64,000 nt of DNA from Amphritea sp. (GTDB lineage: Bacteria; Pseudomonadota; Gammaproteobacteria; Pseudomonadales; Balneatricaceae), in the NCBI RefSeq assembly GCF_016744155.1, contig NZ_JADGEW010000003.1, forward strand, positions 1-64,000, read 5' to 3'. Positions 48,261 through 57,055 of this stretch are shown here, in pieces (position 1 is the first letter of the stretch; every line of letters starts with the position of its first letter). Under the pieces are notes generated by a model that had not been told where the DNA came from, did not search any database, and saw nothing but the letters and a program-made list of their open reading frames with translations. Both the position numbers and the translations under genes were made by a program.

Positions 48261-49418
48261 ATGGATCTGAGTTTTACTGAAGAGCAGCAGATGATTCAGG
48301 ATGCTGCCAAACGATTTGCAGAAAACGAATTAGCACCGCTGGCAGAAACGCTGGATCAAACTAAAGATAAAAGCATCCTCAAAGGCCATTGCCTGCAACT
48401 GGCAGAACTCGGTTTTATGGGGCTGAATATCGATGCTGAATATGGTGGCACTGAAGCCGGTTCCGTCGCCTTTAGTTTAGCCGTGACTGAGATCGCTAAA
48501 GCCTGCGCATCGACGGCAGTAACCATGTCTGTGACTAATATGGTAGCTGAGGTGATTCAGGTCGTTGGTAGTGATGAACAGAAACAGCAGTATCTGCCAA
48601 AAATTTGTAGCGGTGAATACCTCAGCGGAAGTTTCTGTCTTACCGAAGCAGGGGCGGGTTCAGATCCTGCATCTATGCGCACTAAAGCGCTAAAAACAGA
48701 TAATGGCTGGTCTATTTCTGGTACCAAACAGTGGATTACCAGTGCCGAGTTTGCCGGTGTATTTGTTGTCTGGGCGGTTACCGACCCGGAGGCTAAAAAA
48801 GGTAAAGGCATTACCTGCTTTTTGGTGCCTGCAGATGCAGAAGGCGTTTCTATTGGGCCCGCTGAAAAGAAGATGGGTCAGCATGGTTCTGCCACCAACG
48901 AAGTGCATTTTGAGTCTTGTGAAGTACCCGACTCAGCCATTCTGGGTAAGCTGAATGATGGTTTCCGTATCGCGGTTACCGAACTGGCAGGCGGACGAAT
49001 CGGTATCGGTTCTCTAGCGCTAGGGATAGGTCAGGCAGCGATGGAATATGCGATCTCTTATACAAAAGAACGCAAACAGTTTGGTAAGCCTATTGCTGAT
49101 TTTCAGGGCTTGCAGTGGATGATGGCAGATCGAATGACCGAGCTAGAAGCGGCCAGACTGCTATTGATGAGCGCGGCGGATCGCAAAGAGCGAGGGCTAA
49201 GCTATGCAAAAGAAGCCTCCATGGCGAAGTTATTTGCCAGCGAGAAGGCTAATCAGGCTTGTTATACAGCGCTGCAGTTATTGGGCGGGTATGGCTACAT
49301 GCAGGAATATCCGCTGGAACGAATGACCCGCGATGTGCGAATTACCTCGATATATGAAGGTACTAGTGAAGTTCAGCGTCTGATTATCGCCCGTGAAATT
49401 CTGCAGGCGGCAGGCTGA
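48261..49418 (+). CDS. Acyl-CoA dehydrogenase
   Basis: A 385-residue flavoenzyme for the first step of fatty or branched-chain acyl-CoA oxidation. N-terminal MDLSFTEEQQMIQDAAKRFAENELAP, the FAD/substrate signature CLTEAGAGSDPASMRTKA, GTKQWITSAEFAG, YTKERKQFGKPIADFQGLQW, QLLGGYGYMQEYPLERMTRD, and the catalytic-Glu segment YEGTSEVQRLIIAREIL are present. Chain-length preference cannot be read. It heads a cluster with a CoA-transferase (10-bp gap) and an acyl-CoA synthetase. Confidence 0.94.
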   Translation: MDLSFTEEQQMIQDAAKRFAENELAPLAETLDQTKDKSILKGHCLQLAELGFMGLNIDAEYGGTEAGSVAFSLAVTEIAKACASTAVTMSVTNMVAEVIQVVGSDEQKQQYLPKICSGEYLSGSFCLTEAGAGSDPASMRTKALKTDNGWSISGTKQWITSAEFAGVFVVWAVTDPEAKKGKGITCFLVPADAEGVSIGPAEKKMGQHGSATNEVHFESCEVPDSAILGKLNDGFRIAVTELAGGRIGIGSLALGIGQAAMEYAISYTKERKQFGKPIADFQGLQWMMADRMTELEAARLLLMSAADRKERGLSYAKEASMAKLFASEKANQACYTALQLLGGYGYMQEYPLERMTRDVRITSIYEGTSEVQRLIIAREILQAAG

Positions 49419-49427
49419 GGTGATACT

Positions 49428-50567
49428 TTGAACACGCCTCTGAAGGGCCTTAAAATACTCGATCTGTCGACCCTGCTTCCGGGCCCTTATGCGACGATGT
49501 TGTTGGCCGATCTTGGGGCCGAGGTACTACGGGTGGAATCAGCGTCCCGACCTGATCTGGTGCGCAATATGTCACCACAGGTTGATGGGCAGTCTGCCGC
49601 GTTTAGTTATCTTAATCGTGGCAAAGACTCTATTGCACTCAACCTTAAACACCCAGAGGCGAGCAAGCTGATTGCTAAGCTGGTGGGTGAATATGATATT
49701 TTAATTGAGCAATTCCGGCCCGGTGTTATGGCCCGCTTAGGACTGGATTATGACAGTCTGAAAGCAGCTAACCCGGCGCTTATCTATTGTTCTCTGACAG
49801 GGTATGGTCAGAACGGCCCGTACCGTGATAAAGCGGGTCATGATCTGAACTATCTGGCGTTATCAGGCGCTGCCAGTCATATGGGGCGCATGAGTTCAGG
49901 TCCTGCGCCTATGGGATTGCAGGTCGCTGATGTTGGTGCAGGTTCCCATCCTGCGGTTATCGCTATTCTGGCAGCGGTTATCGGTCGTCATTCGACGGGT
50001 GAGGGCTGCTATCTAGATATCTCAATGGCCGATAACACTTTAGCAATGCAGGCCCTGATGGCGCCCGGCGCATTGAATGGTGGGGCAGACCCCGAACCGG
50101 AAAGTAATTTTCTTAATGGTGGTAGTTTTTACGATTACTACCGTACTGCCGACGACAGGTATATCTCTGTGGGCAGCCTGGAGCCCCAGTTTCGTCGGGG
50201 CTTGGCTAACGCACTGAATATACCGGACCAGCCTCCTCTGGAAACCGCTCAGTTTAAGACGCTACTTCAACAGAAATTCAGGCGGCAGGATTTAGCCAAC
50301 TGGTGTGAACAACTTGCCGGGCTGGATATCTGTGTTGAACCTGTGTTGACGGTATCTGAAGCCGCTTGTCACCCCCAGTTTTCCGCTCGAAACATGATTG
50401 TGAAGCAAAGTAGTGGCGAGCAACAGATCGCTTCTGCGTTAGGGTTTGAACAACAGGCCATCAGGCCTGCCCCCCGTTGTGGTGAGCAGACCGAAGTGGT
50501 GATGAAGGGGTTGGACTATAGCTCCTCGGAGATTGAGAAACTTCGCTCGGCGGGCTTGTTTGACTGA
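49428..50567 (+). CDS. CaiB/BaiF class III CoA-transferase
   Basis: A 379-residue enzyme moving CoA between acyl groups. GLKILDLSTLLPGPYATMLLADLGAEVLRVE and the catalytic-Asp region LNYLALSGAASHMG (Asp in GHDLNYLAL) mark the family. The start is TTG, with GAGGTG 5 nt upstream. It immediately follows the acyl-CoA dehydrogenase gene, so it likely activates a carboxylic acid by CoA exchange for that enzyme. Confidence 0.92.
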   Translation: MNTPLKGLKILDLSTLLPGPYATMLLADLGAEVLRVESASRPDLVRNMSPQVDGQSAAFSYLNRGKDSIALNLKHPEASKLIAKLVGEYDILIEQFRPGVMARLGLDYDSLKAANPALIYCSLTGYGQNGPYRDKAGHDLNYLALSGAASHMGRMSSGPAPMGLQVADVGAGSHPAVIAILAAVIGRHSTGEGCYLDISMADNTLAMQALMAPGALNGGADPEPESNFLNGGSFYDYYRTADDRYISVGSLEPQFRRGLANALNIPDQPPLETAQFKTLLQQKFRRQDLANWCEQLAGLDICVEPVLTVSEAACHPQFSARNMIVKQSSGEQQIASALGFEQQAIRPAPRCGEQTEVVMKGLDYSSSEIEKLRSAGLFD

Positions 50568-50691
50568 TAAGTAGCAGCTTATGTCTGCGAGAATTTGTTT
50601 AAAAATATTTGTTTGATAAAAGTAATTAATTTGAAGAGCCTGCAGTAGAAATATTCTGTAGCGCCTGAATAAACATAATAAGAGGCTAATA

Positions 50692-52350
50692 ATGACAATT
50701 TCTAATTATCAGGATTTTTACGACTCTTTTACGCCAGCCCTGATAGAGGAAAAGCTGGTCGGAAATCTTAAAGAGGGTTTTAATGTCTGCGAAGAGATTT
50801 GTGATCGCTGGGCAGAAGATTCTGATCGCATTGCGCTTAACTATGAAGGGGTTGTTCGTGAAGCCTCCAGCCATACTTTTGCCGAGATGCAGCAGCGCGC
50901 GGGGCAGTTCGCGAATCTGCTTAAGAGCAAGGGCATTGGTAAGGGCGATCGTGTTGCCTGTTTGATGCCGAGAACACCTGAACTGCTGGTGGTGGTTCTG
51001 GGCGTACTCAAGGCTGGCGCAGTGTATCAACCACTGTTTACCGCTTTTGGTGCCGGCGCTATCGAATACCGTGTAACCCAGGCGCAGACCAAGTTGTTAG
51101 TGACCGATCCTGATAATGTGTCCAAGTTGGACAGCGTTAATGGTTGCCCACCAGTACTGCTGTTTAATCGTGATAAAGCCGATTCAAAATATGCTGAGCT
51201 GCCTGACTTTGAAGCGGAGTTAGCCGCTCAAAGCAGTGAATTTGAGCCGGTGAGAATTGGCGCTGATGATCCGTTCTTACAGATGTTTACCTCCGGTACT
51301 GTGGGTAAAGCTAAAGGGGTTGCTGTTCCTGCTCGTGCGCTGTTGTCATTCTACGTTTATATGCGTTATGCGGTGGGCCTGCTGCCTGAAGATAGCTACT
51401 GGAATGTAGCTGATCCCGGTTGGGCTTATGGTCTTTATTACGCGGTGGTTGGTCCTCTGTTACTGGGTAACACTACTCACTTCAATGAAAACGCCTTTAC
51501 GCCGGAAACAACTTACGGAATGTTGCGTAAGTATAAAATAACCAACCTGGCCGCTGCACCAACCGCATACCGCTTGCTGATGGCGAATGATCATATCCTT
51601 GAAGGGGATGATAGCTTTAACCTGAGACTGGCCAGTAGTGCCGGTGAGTCTCTGAATCCTGAAGTTATTGGCTGGGTCGAGCGTCGCTTGGGTTGTCCGG
51701 TAATGGACCACTATGGTCAGACTGAAACCGGTATGACCGCCTGTAATCACCACGAGCTTGAACAGCGTATTGTGCGGGTCGGTTCTATGGGTTTCTCTAT
51801 GCCTGGGCATCGGATTGTCACGCTGGATAATGACCTGAATGAACTGGGTGAAGGTGAGATCGGTGAGTTGGCAGTGGATATGGAGAAATCACCACTATTC
51901 TTCTTTCCGGGATATACCTGGGGAGAAAAGAACCCTTTCCGTGGTAAGTACTATCTGACCGGTGATGTTGTTGTTAGTCACGGTGATGGCAGCCACTCAT
52001 TTAACGGGCGGGATGACGATATTATTACCACTGCCGGCTATCGTGTAGGGCCATCGGATGTTGAAAGTACACTGCTAGAGCACGATGCCGTAGCTGAAAG
52101 TGGCGTGATCGGTAAGCCTGATCTGGAACGTGGCGCGATTATCAAAGCTTACGTGGTGCTCAAATCACAGTATGAGCCAAGTGAAGAGCTGGCTGCTGAA
52201 TTGAAAACCCATGTGCGTAATCGTTTATCGACCCACGCGTTTCCCCGTGAAATAGAGTTTATGGCTGAATTGCCAAAGACGCCGAGTGGAAAGATTCAGC
52301 GCTTTATCCTGCGTAACAAAGCAAAAGATGAGACGGATGGGCTGGCATAG
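50692..52350 (+). CDS. AMP-dependent acyl-CoA synthetase (medium-chain/ACSM-like)
   Basis: A 552-residue ANL-superfamily ligase. The AMP-binding P-loop is MFTSGTVGKAKGVAVP, the second motif is DHYGQTETG, and the third is YYLTGDVVVSHGDGSHSFNGRDDD followed by the catalytic C-terminal lysine in ELPKTPSGKIQRFILR. N-terminal and overall features resemble ACSM/acetyl-CoA-synthetase-like enzymes acting on short or medium acids; the substrate is unknown. It lies 124 bp after the CoA-transferase gene with AGAGG before its ATG. Confidence 0.93.
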   Translation: MTISNYQDFYDSFTPALIEEKLVGNLKEGFNVCEEICDRWAEDSDRIALNYEGVVREASSHTFAEMQQRAGQFANLLKSKGIGKGDRVACLMPRTPELLVVVLGVLKAGAVYQPLFTAFGAGAIEYRVTQAQTKLLVTDPDNVSKLDSVNGCPPVLLFNRDKADSKYAELPDFEAELAAQSSEFEPVRIGADDPFLQMFTSGTVGKAKGVAVPARALLSFYVYMRYAVGLLPEDSYWNVADPGWAYGLYYAVVGPLLLGNTTHFNENAFTPETTYGMLRKYKITNLAAAPTAYRLLMANDHILEGDDSFNLRLASSAGESLNPEVIGWVERRLGCPVMDHYGQTETGMTACNHHELEQRIVRVGSMGFSMPGHRIVTLDNDLNELGEGEIGELAVDMEKSPLFFFPGYTWGEKNPFRGKYYLTGDVVVSHGDGSHSFNGRDDDIITTAGYRVGPSDVESTLLEHDAVAESGVIGKPDLERGAIIKAYVVLKSQYEPSEELAAELKTHVRNRLSTHAFPREIEFMAELPKTPSGKIQRFILRNKAKDETDGLA

Positions 52351-52354
52351 CCCT

Positions 52355-52816
52355 ATGGTTGATCTGCTTTCAACGCCCGCCGAGTATCAGATACGCAACC
52401 CGGGCTTTGCTGAAGAGGTGGAGCGAGTATTCTATGAAGCTCCATTTGTTCGCCACCTTGATTTTGAACTTGTCTCTTTTGAGGCGGGGCGGTGTGAATC
52501 AAAGGTGCTGTTGCAGGAAAAACACCTGCAACAGGATGGTTATGTTCATGCCGGCGTGCAAGCCACGCTGGCAGATCATACCGCGGGAACAGCTGCCGTC
52601 ACTCTGTTGGCAGAAGGGCAGATAATCTTAACGGCGGAGTTTAAAGTCAATCTACTCAGAGCGGCTAAAGGTGAGCAGCTGTATTGCCGGTCATGGGTGC
52701 TTAAGCCCGGTGGGCAGTTGATTATTGCGGAGTCAGAGCTCTTTTGCCTTGCGGGTGATAAGGCTGAGCTGGTTTCTAAAGCGACCGTCACACTGGCGGT
52801 GGTTGATAAGCGTTGA
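52355..52816 (+). CDS. PaaI-type hotdog thioesterase (1)
   Basis: About 153 residues with the ATG at 52355; ATGs at 52328 and 52337 inside the end of the synthetase gene are alternatives. The hotdog core is ESKVLLQEKHLQQDGYVHAGVQATLADHTAGTAAVTLL, where the DGYVHAG motif and a following acidic/Asp-His pair fit PaaI/YiiD-type thioesterases. It lies 4 bp after the synthetase and should release acids from its acyl-CoA products. Confidence 0.8.
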   Translation: MVDLLSTPAEYQIRNPGFAEEVERVFYEAPFVRHLDFELVSFEAGRCESKVLLQEKHLQQDGYVHAGVQATLADHTAGTAAVTLLAEGQIILTAEFKVNLLRAAKGEQLYCRSWVLKPGGQLIIAESELFCLAGDKAELVSKATVTLAVVDKR

Positions 52817-52840
52817 TGTTTTCCGTAGCACAAACAGCAT

Positions 52841-52882
52841 GCCTATCATTGCTGCCTTGATCTCCAGTCTTTCTGAAACCAG
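52841..52882. repeat. Copy 1 of a 42-bp dispersed repeat
   Basis: Matches 63670-63712 at about 36 of 42 positions with one single-base indel (shared core TGCCTTGATCTCCAG). Both copies lie upstream of an acyl-CoA gene, at 173 bp here. A 15-bp imperfect tandem repeat with CTGTTAG at 52936, 52951 and 52966 follows in this copy only. The intergenic stretch 52817-53013 has no convincing gene. Confidence 0.55.
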
Positions 52883-53013
52883 TATTAGATGCGCGTTAAG
52901 GCTAAGTGGCCTGTTCGCGCTTTCTCTAATGCCGTCTGTTAGACACATTACTGTTAGCAAAATGACTGTTAGAAACAAGACGGCTAATAATAAAAATACC
53001 ACGGAGTATGTCT

Positions 53014-53433
53014 ATGCCTGTCGTTACAGTTGAGGAGATGAACGTTTTCCTGAACGAACATTTTCCCCAGGGTGATAAGTTTGGTTATTTAACCGCGCTC
53101 GGTGATGCCTGGGCGGAGATGACGTTACCGGTAGATGATGAACATCTGCGTCCCGGAGGTACCGTCTCAGGCCCCTCTATGATGGCGCTGGCTGATGTGT
53201 GTATGTACGCAGCACTGCTGGGACAGATTGGCCTGGTACCGCTGGCGGTGACGACAAACCTGAATATCAATTTCATGAGCAAGCCGGAGTCCGGACGGGA
53301 CCTTGTCGCCCGCTGCAATCTGATGAAAGTCGGTAAGCGGTTAGCGGTAGGTGAAGTCTGGATTCGTTCCGAAGGCTGTGAAGAACTGGTAGCGCATACC
53401 ACATTAACCTATTCAATCCCGGCGGAGCGTTAA
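53014..53433 (+). CDS. PaaI-type hotdog thioesterase (2)
   Basis: 139 residues from the ATG at 53014, chosen because ACGGAG (53001-53006) is 7 nt upstream; the ATG at 53008 is too close. PaaI-type core: AEMTLPVDDEHLRPGGTVSGPSMMALADVCMYAALLGQIG, where GG-TVSGP replaces the common HGG loop, then LNINFMSKPESGRDLVARCNLMKVGKRLAVGEVWI. It is the second thioesterase in this cluster and is followed 2 bp later by the alpha/beta hydrolase. Confidence 0.85.
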   Translation: MPVVTVEEMNVFLNEHFPQGDKFGYLTALGDAWAEMTLPVDDEHLRPGGTVSGPSMMALADVCMYAALLGQIGLVPLAVTTNLNINFMSKPESGRDLVARCNLMKVGKRLAVGEVWIRSEGCEELVAHTTLTYSIPAER

Positions 53434-53435
53434 GT

Positions 53436-54239
53436 ATGGCTTCTATTGAGTGGCAGGAACGCCTGTTTACCTTGGCCGATGGCACTGAGATATTCGGCCT
53501 ACATTGCCGGCATGCTGCAAATGCAGGGACAGACAAACCTACCCTGGTATTACTGCATGAGGCATTAGGGCACATCGGTATGTGGAAAGGGTTTCCCCAG
53601 CAGCTGGCAGAAGCGGCGGGGTTGGATCTGTTGGTGTATGAACGCCGAGGTTATGGCCGCTCATCGCCGATTACACTGCCGCGTCCTGACGATTATTTGG
53701 AGGAGGAAGGAAGAGACTGGCTCGAGCCTGTTCTGGATGCCGCGGGATTAAAAAAAGTTATTCTGGTCGGCCATAGCGATGGTGGCTCTATCGCCCTTAT
53801 TGGCGCTGCTTGTCTGCCGAAGCGGGTAGTGGCAATCATCACCGAAGCGGCACATATTCGTATCGACTCGCTAACCACAGCGGGTATTGTCGAAGCGGTT
53901 GAGTTGTATAAAACCACCGAGCTGCCTGAACGACTGGCCCGTTATCACGGTGAGCGTACCGATCTGCTGTTTCGGGCCTGGAGTGAAACCTGGCTACGGG
54001 ATCGTTTTCAGCCCTTAGACCTTTCCGACTACCTGAATCAGATTAGCTGTCCGGCGCTGATTATTCAGGGGGCTGATGATCAGTATGGTGAAGTGGCGCA
54101 AGTTGAGGATATCGTCAGTGGCATAGGCGAGAAAGCCGACGCGCTTTTTCTGCCAGACTGCGGTCATGTGCCCCACCTTCAGGCCCCAGCTGCCACCCTT
54201 AAGGTGATGCAGCGGTTTATTGGATCACTGGATTTGTAA
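53436..54239 (+). CDS. Alpha/beta hydrolase
   Basis: A 267-residue hydrolase with the nucleophile elbow GHSDGGSIALIG (catalytic Ser near 114), oxyanion-region LVLLHEALGHIGMWKGFPQQLA, and a C-terminal DDQYGEVAQ...CGHVPHLQAP with the acid and histidine. A hydrolase for an acyl ester or lactone associated with the acyl-CoA cluster is likely; the substrate is unknown. It ends the cluster. Confidence 0.88.
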   Translation: MASIEWQERLFTLADGTEIFGLHCRHAANAGTDKPTLVLLHEALGHIGMWKGFPQQLAEAAGLDLLVYERRGYGRSSPITLPRPDDYLEEEGRDWLEPVLDAAGLKKVILVGHSDGGSIALIGAACLPKRVVAIITEAAHIRIDSLTTAGIVEAVELYKTTELPERLARYHGERTDLLFRAWSETWLRDRFQPLDLSDYLNQISCPALIIQGADDQYGEVAQVEDIVSGIGEKADALFLPDCGHVPHLQAPAATLKVMQRFIGSLDL

Positions 54240-54678
54240 GCCCATTATCAGATGATGTGTTGAGATTTTGATTAACACATATCTAATAGTACGTGCTGAT
54301 ATCTGGGCACTGGCATCACCTAGTGCTATAAGGTTAAGTTAATAGGGTTGTGGTCCAAGTAAAATTCTTCTCCTGAAGAACACTTTGATTCCATCATAGT
54401 GTTCTTACTTATCATTTCCAGAGTTCACTATATTAAGGTGTTCTAGCATAAATCTTTCATCGAGCGGACAGGATGGGGTCTTATGGCTGCCCCGATATAG
54501 CATCTAACAGGTGAGGTAATCCCCCCAAGTAATATTCTCATACTGGACGTGACGATGCTTTCTCTGGGTCAATCTGGCAGCGGAGAATAAAAAAACATTA
54601 AAAGTTTTTGTCACCTTTTCCCTCGCGACGCATCTTTATGGGTATACATCATATTTTGTCGTCGTAATGGAGAGATTT
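54240..54678. other. Intergenic region upstream of the ferritin-like operon
   Basis: No gene. A perfect hairpin AAGAACACT (54376-54384) / AGTGTTCTT (54398-54406) lies 137 bp after the hydrolase stop and may end that transcript, though the T tract is poor. A short GTCACC-type element near 54611 is a possible -35 of an ECF-dependent promoter for the next operon, but I cannot identify the -10 with confidence. Confidence 0.4.
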
Positions 54679-55281
54679 ATGTCAAAACTATTTTCACAGC
54701 AAGTACCAGCGCCATCAACTTCAACGTTAGAAGTTCCCAGTCGTCGAAGCTTTTTTCGTTCGGGAGGGCAGTTAACACTCTCAGCGATGGCTCTCACTAT
54801 GTTGTCTGGTCTTAACGCTAAAGTGGCGACTGCATCAGATAAGCAAACAATGATTGATATTCAAATTATCAATACAGCGATCGCTGCTGAGCATGAGGCT
54901 GTAGCAGCCTATCAATTGGGTGCGGAAAGTGGCTTATTATCAACGCCAATATTGAATGTCGCAGTACAGTTTCAAGGCCATCATAAAGAACACATCGATG
55001 CTCTGACTAAAGCGGTAAAGTCATTAGGAGCTGAAGCAGTAGACCCCCTGGCGAAGTATCTATTTCCTGTTGAAAAACTTAAATCCGAAACTGATGTTTT
55101 AACCTTTGCAGCTAGTTTGGAGCGGGGAGCCGTTAGCGCCTATGCAGGGGCAATACCGCTGTTTGAACAGCGTGAGCTATCTAAAGCAGCGGCCAGTATT
55201 CTTGCCGATGAAGCTATGCATTGGGCGGTATTAAGGCAAGCCCTAGGACTGGATCCAGTGCCAGGTGCATTCTTTTCATGA
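54679..55281 (+). CDS. Tat-exported ferritin-like protein
   Basis: A 200-residue protein from the ATG at 54679 (GGAGAG upstream; an ATG at 54667 is too near). The N-terminus has a twin-arginine-like signal SRRSFFRSGGQLTLSAMAL, then a four-helix ferritin-like body: IINTAIAAEHEAVAAYQLGAES, GHHKEHIDALTKAVKSLGAE, ASLERGAVSAYAGAIPLFE and ASILADEAMHWAVLRQALG. Glu and His residues in ExxH-type spacing suggest a di-metal centre. A Tat signal would fit export of a folded metalloprotein. It is the first gene of a three-gene operon with a cytochrome c and a sigma factor. Confidence 0.82.
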   Translation: MSKLFSQQVPAPSTSTLEVPSRRSFFRSGGQLTLSAMALTMLSGLNAKVATASDKQTMIDIQIINTAIAAEHEAVAAYQLGAESGLLSTPILNVAVQFQGHHKEHIDALTKAVKSLGAEAVDPLAKYLFPVEKLKSETDVLTFAASLERGAVSAYAGAIPLFEQRELSKAAASILADEAMHWAVLRQALGLDPVPGAFFS

Positions 55282-55709
55282 TTTGCCGCCGTGTGATGTC
55301 GGTATTTGTATACTGTATATTGAGTGTATGGAATAACGGCATATACGCGCAAGAGCAAGCTTTAGGCCTGCTTCCAGAAGTTCAGAAAACAATACCGGTA
55401 CAGGAAGGCAAGTCTCACTATGCTATGTGTTTGGGCTGCCATTCTCCCGGTTACAACCGCACCGGCCCCAAGCACTGCGGTGTATTCGGTCGGTTGGCGG
55501 GTAGCCAGGAAGGTTACCAGTACAGTGAGGCCTTAATAACATCTTTACTGCGTTGGAATCGGCATACTCTCGACCTGTTTCTCGAGGCGCCGACTAAAAT
55601 AGTGCCGGGAACCTCGATGACTTTCGCGGGTATTTCTGACGCCGGTGTTAGAGCACAGCTGATTGACTATCTGGCTACATTAGCGCCGGGCCATAAAGAC
55701 TGTGAATGA
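55278..55709 (+). CDS. Class I cytochrome c
   Basis: A 143-residue protein from the ATG at 55278, which overlaps the ferritin-like stop (ATGA). A signal peptide (about residues 1-25, ending IYAQ) is followed by the heme-binding CLGCH (about residue 51) and the sixth ligand in PGTSMTFAG. GRLAGSQEGYQYSEAL and WNRHTLDLFLEAP match small soluble c-type cytochromes. Probably a periplasmic electron carrier, perhaps for the ferritin-like partner. Confidence 0.88.
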   Translation: MICRRVMSVFVYCILSVWNNGIYAQEQALGLLPEVQKTIPVQEGKSHYAMCLGCHSPGYNRTGPKHCGVFGRLAGSQEGYQYSEALITSLLRWNRHTLDLFLEAPTKIVPGTSMTFAGISDAGVRAQLIDYLATLAPGHKDCE

Positions 55710-55722
55710 AGATAGGATCTAT

Positions 55723-56403
55723 ATGGATTATTCAATACAGGCATTAACTGCTAACACGTTGCATGCCGATTTTTCCTCCGAGTCTGACTTAGCGTTAATA
55801 ACGCGTGTCCGAGCGGGTAATTCAGCTGCCTTTGAACCATTAATGCGGCGCTATAACCAAAGATTGTTTCGTCTGTCGCGCAGCTTATGTAAAAACGACA
55901 CCGATGCGATGGATATCCTTCAGGACAGCTATGTTATTGCCTATGAAAAGCTAGCGCAGTTTTCCGGACCCGATGGGTTTGTGGGTTGGTTATCTCGTAT
56001 CGTACGCAACGAGGCGCTTATGCGAATACGTAGAAATAAGCTTGTTGATATTTGTTCCATTGAGGGGCATGAGCCGCTTGAATTATATAAAGAGAATCCG
56101 TCTGAGGTGTTGGCACAAGGCCAACTAACGAAAATAATTGAGCAAGCAATTGATCAGTTACCTGAAGGTTATGCCAGTGTGTTTGTGATGCGGGGTGTAC
56201 AGCAATTAACAACGCAGGAAACCGCAATCTCGCTTGATCTGGAAATTGATGTTGTTAAAAAACGATATTCCAGAGCTAAAATGAAGCTTCGCCAACACTT
56301 GGACCAACATATCCAGGCAGCAGGCCTTGATGTGTTTGAATTTGCTGGGGAGCATTGTGATGCGGTTGTCAGCAATGTATTGGCGCGAATCAATCAAAGG
56401 TAA
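55723..56403 (+). CDS. ECF-type RNA polymerase sigma factor
   Basis: 226 residues from the ATG at 55723 (AGGA 6 nt upstream; an in-frame GTG at 55702 lies inside the cytochrome gene). Region 2 is DLALITRVRAGNSAAFEPLMRRY...DAMDILQDSYVIAYEKL with SRIVRNEALMRIRR; region 4 is IDQLPEGYASVFVMRGVQQL...EIDVVKKRYSRAKMKLRQHL. A C-terminal tail of about 35 residues (HIQAAGLDVFEFAGEHCDAV) follows region 4. No anti-sigma gene lies in the operon. Confidence 0.92.
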   Translation: MDYSIQALTANTLHADFSSESDLALITRVRAGNSAAFEPLMRRYNQRLFRLSRSLCKNDTDAMDILQDSYVIAYEKLAQFSGPDGFVGWLSRIVRNEALMRIRRNKLVDICSIEGHEPLELYKENPSEVLAQGQLTKIIEQAIDQLPEGYASVFVMRGVQQLTTQETAISLDLEIDVVKKRYSRAKMKLRQHLDQHIQAAGLDVFEFAGEHCDAVVSNVLARINQR

Positions 56404-57055
56404 TTAAAGGGGTAGAGTGGCTTCTTTGATTGTTGGAGCGTTAGCCACTGTTGCTGCACGACTTCCTTGTGGGAGCTGCTTTAGCATGCCCTCTGGGTAC
56501 TAGCAGCGATGATTTACTTAGGTTGTTTAATCTTTGTCGCAGTACTTCTTTACTTTTGTTTCCGCCTTGCCGGGCGCTTCTTGTATAAAAAAGGCTGACC
56601 TTTTAACAGCTAAAGGCCTTAACAATCTAAAGCCGCGCCCACTGTCTATCCTCAGACCGGCGCGGCGCGACTAGTTCGACGTTGCTTCGCAACTTGTTCG
56701 TAGCTCGAATGCTGCTGCGCAGCTTGCTCGAAAGAGCCGCAGACCCTTTCCTTGTTAATCTATCAATACGGTTTTATCGGGTGTGAATTTATGTAAGTAT
56801 TGGGTTTCTAAGGATTTAGTGCCGACCGGTTTAAGGATGATGAATGCAAATGACAATTGTTAAAACTTATTTTGTCGCTTTTCTACAGATATACGACAGA
56901 CTGTCGTCTTTCTTCAGGTTCACAACCTTCAACTTAAAACATACTCGTTACTTCAGTGGGTTAGATCATCATGTTCAATTATTACTTAAGCGTGATAGTC
57001 GACAGGATGTCGTATTTCCCCAAGTGCTTTGTCGTATATTTAGCTGTTATAAGTC
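56404..57055. other. Left junction of the attC array, palindrome-rich
   Basis: No convincing gene. GGGGTAGAGT (56409-56418) recurs at 60790-60799, on the other side of the array; GCGTTAGCC (56438-56446) resembles an attC right end. The inverted-repeat element is at 56530-56645. Next is a cruciform candidate TTCGA (56675) / TCGAA (56732) enclosing GTTGC-ttc-GCAAC and GCTGC-tgc-GCAGC. From 56880, several GTCGT/ACGAC half-sites (ACGACA-gac-TGTCGT; TATACGAC and GTCGTATA) follow. GTTATAA at 57046-57052 resembles the right end of an attC; I did not find its left end. Confidence 0.5.
56530..56645 (+). repeat. Palindrome-bearing inverted-repeat element, left copy
   Basis: Shares ordered blocks with the reverse complement of 61029-61130: ATCTTTG (56530), GCAGTACTT (56539), TTCCGCCTTGC (56560), GGGCG (56572), CTTAACAATCTAAA (56618) and CCGC-CCC-CTGT (56633). 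Between the last two pairs it has its own hairpin (AAGG-CCTTT / AAAGG-CCTT). Confidence 0.65.

Noticed and set aside
52725-53033. 102-codon plus-strand frame and 89-codon minus-strand frame between the two thioesterase genes
   Set aside because: Both overlap the thioesterase gene ends and cover the dispersed repeat; no ribosome binding site and no convincing protein features, although the similarity between repeat copies on the minus frame is recorded as a finding.
54600-54640. A defined ECF-sigma promoter for the ferritin-like operon
   Set aside because: A GTCACC-like -35 can be picked out, but no matching -10 at a fixed distance supports it; naming one would be guessing.
56438-56446. GCGTTAGCC as a further attC right end or attI
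   Set aside because: A nine-base match alone is expected by chance, and no left end or palindromic body belongs to it; kept only as a note in the junction entry.
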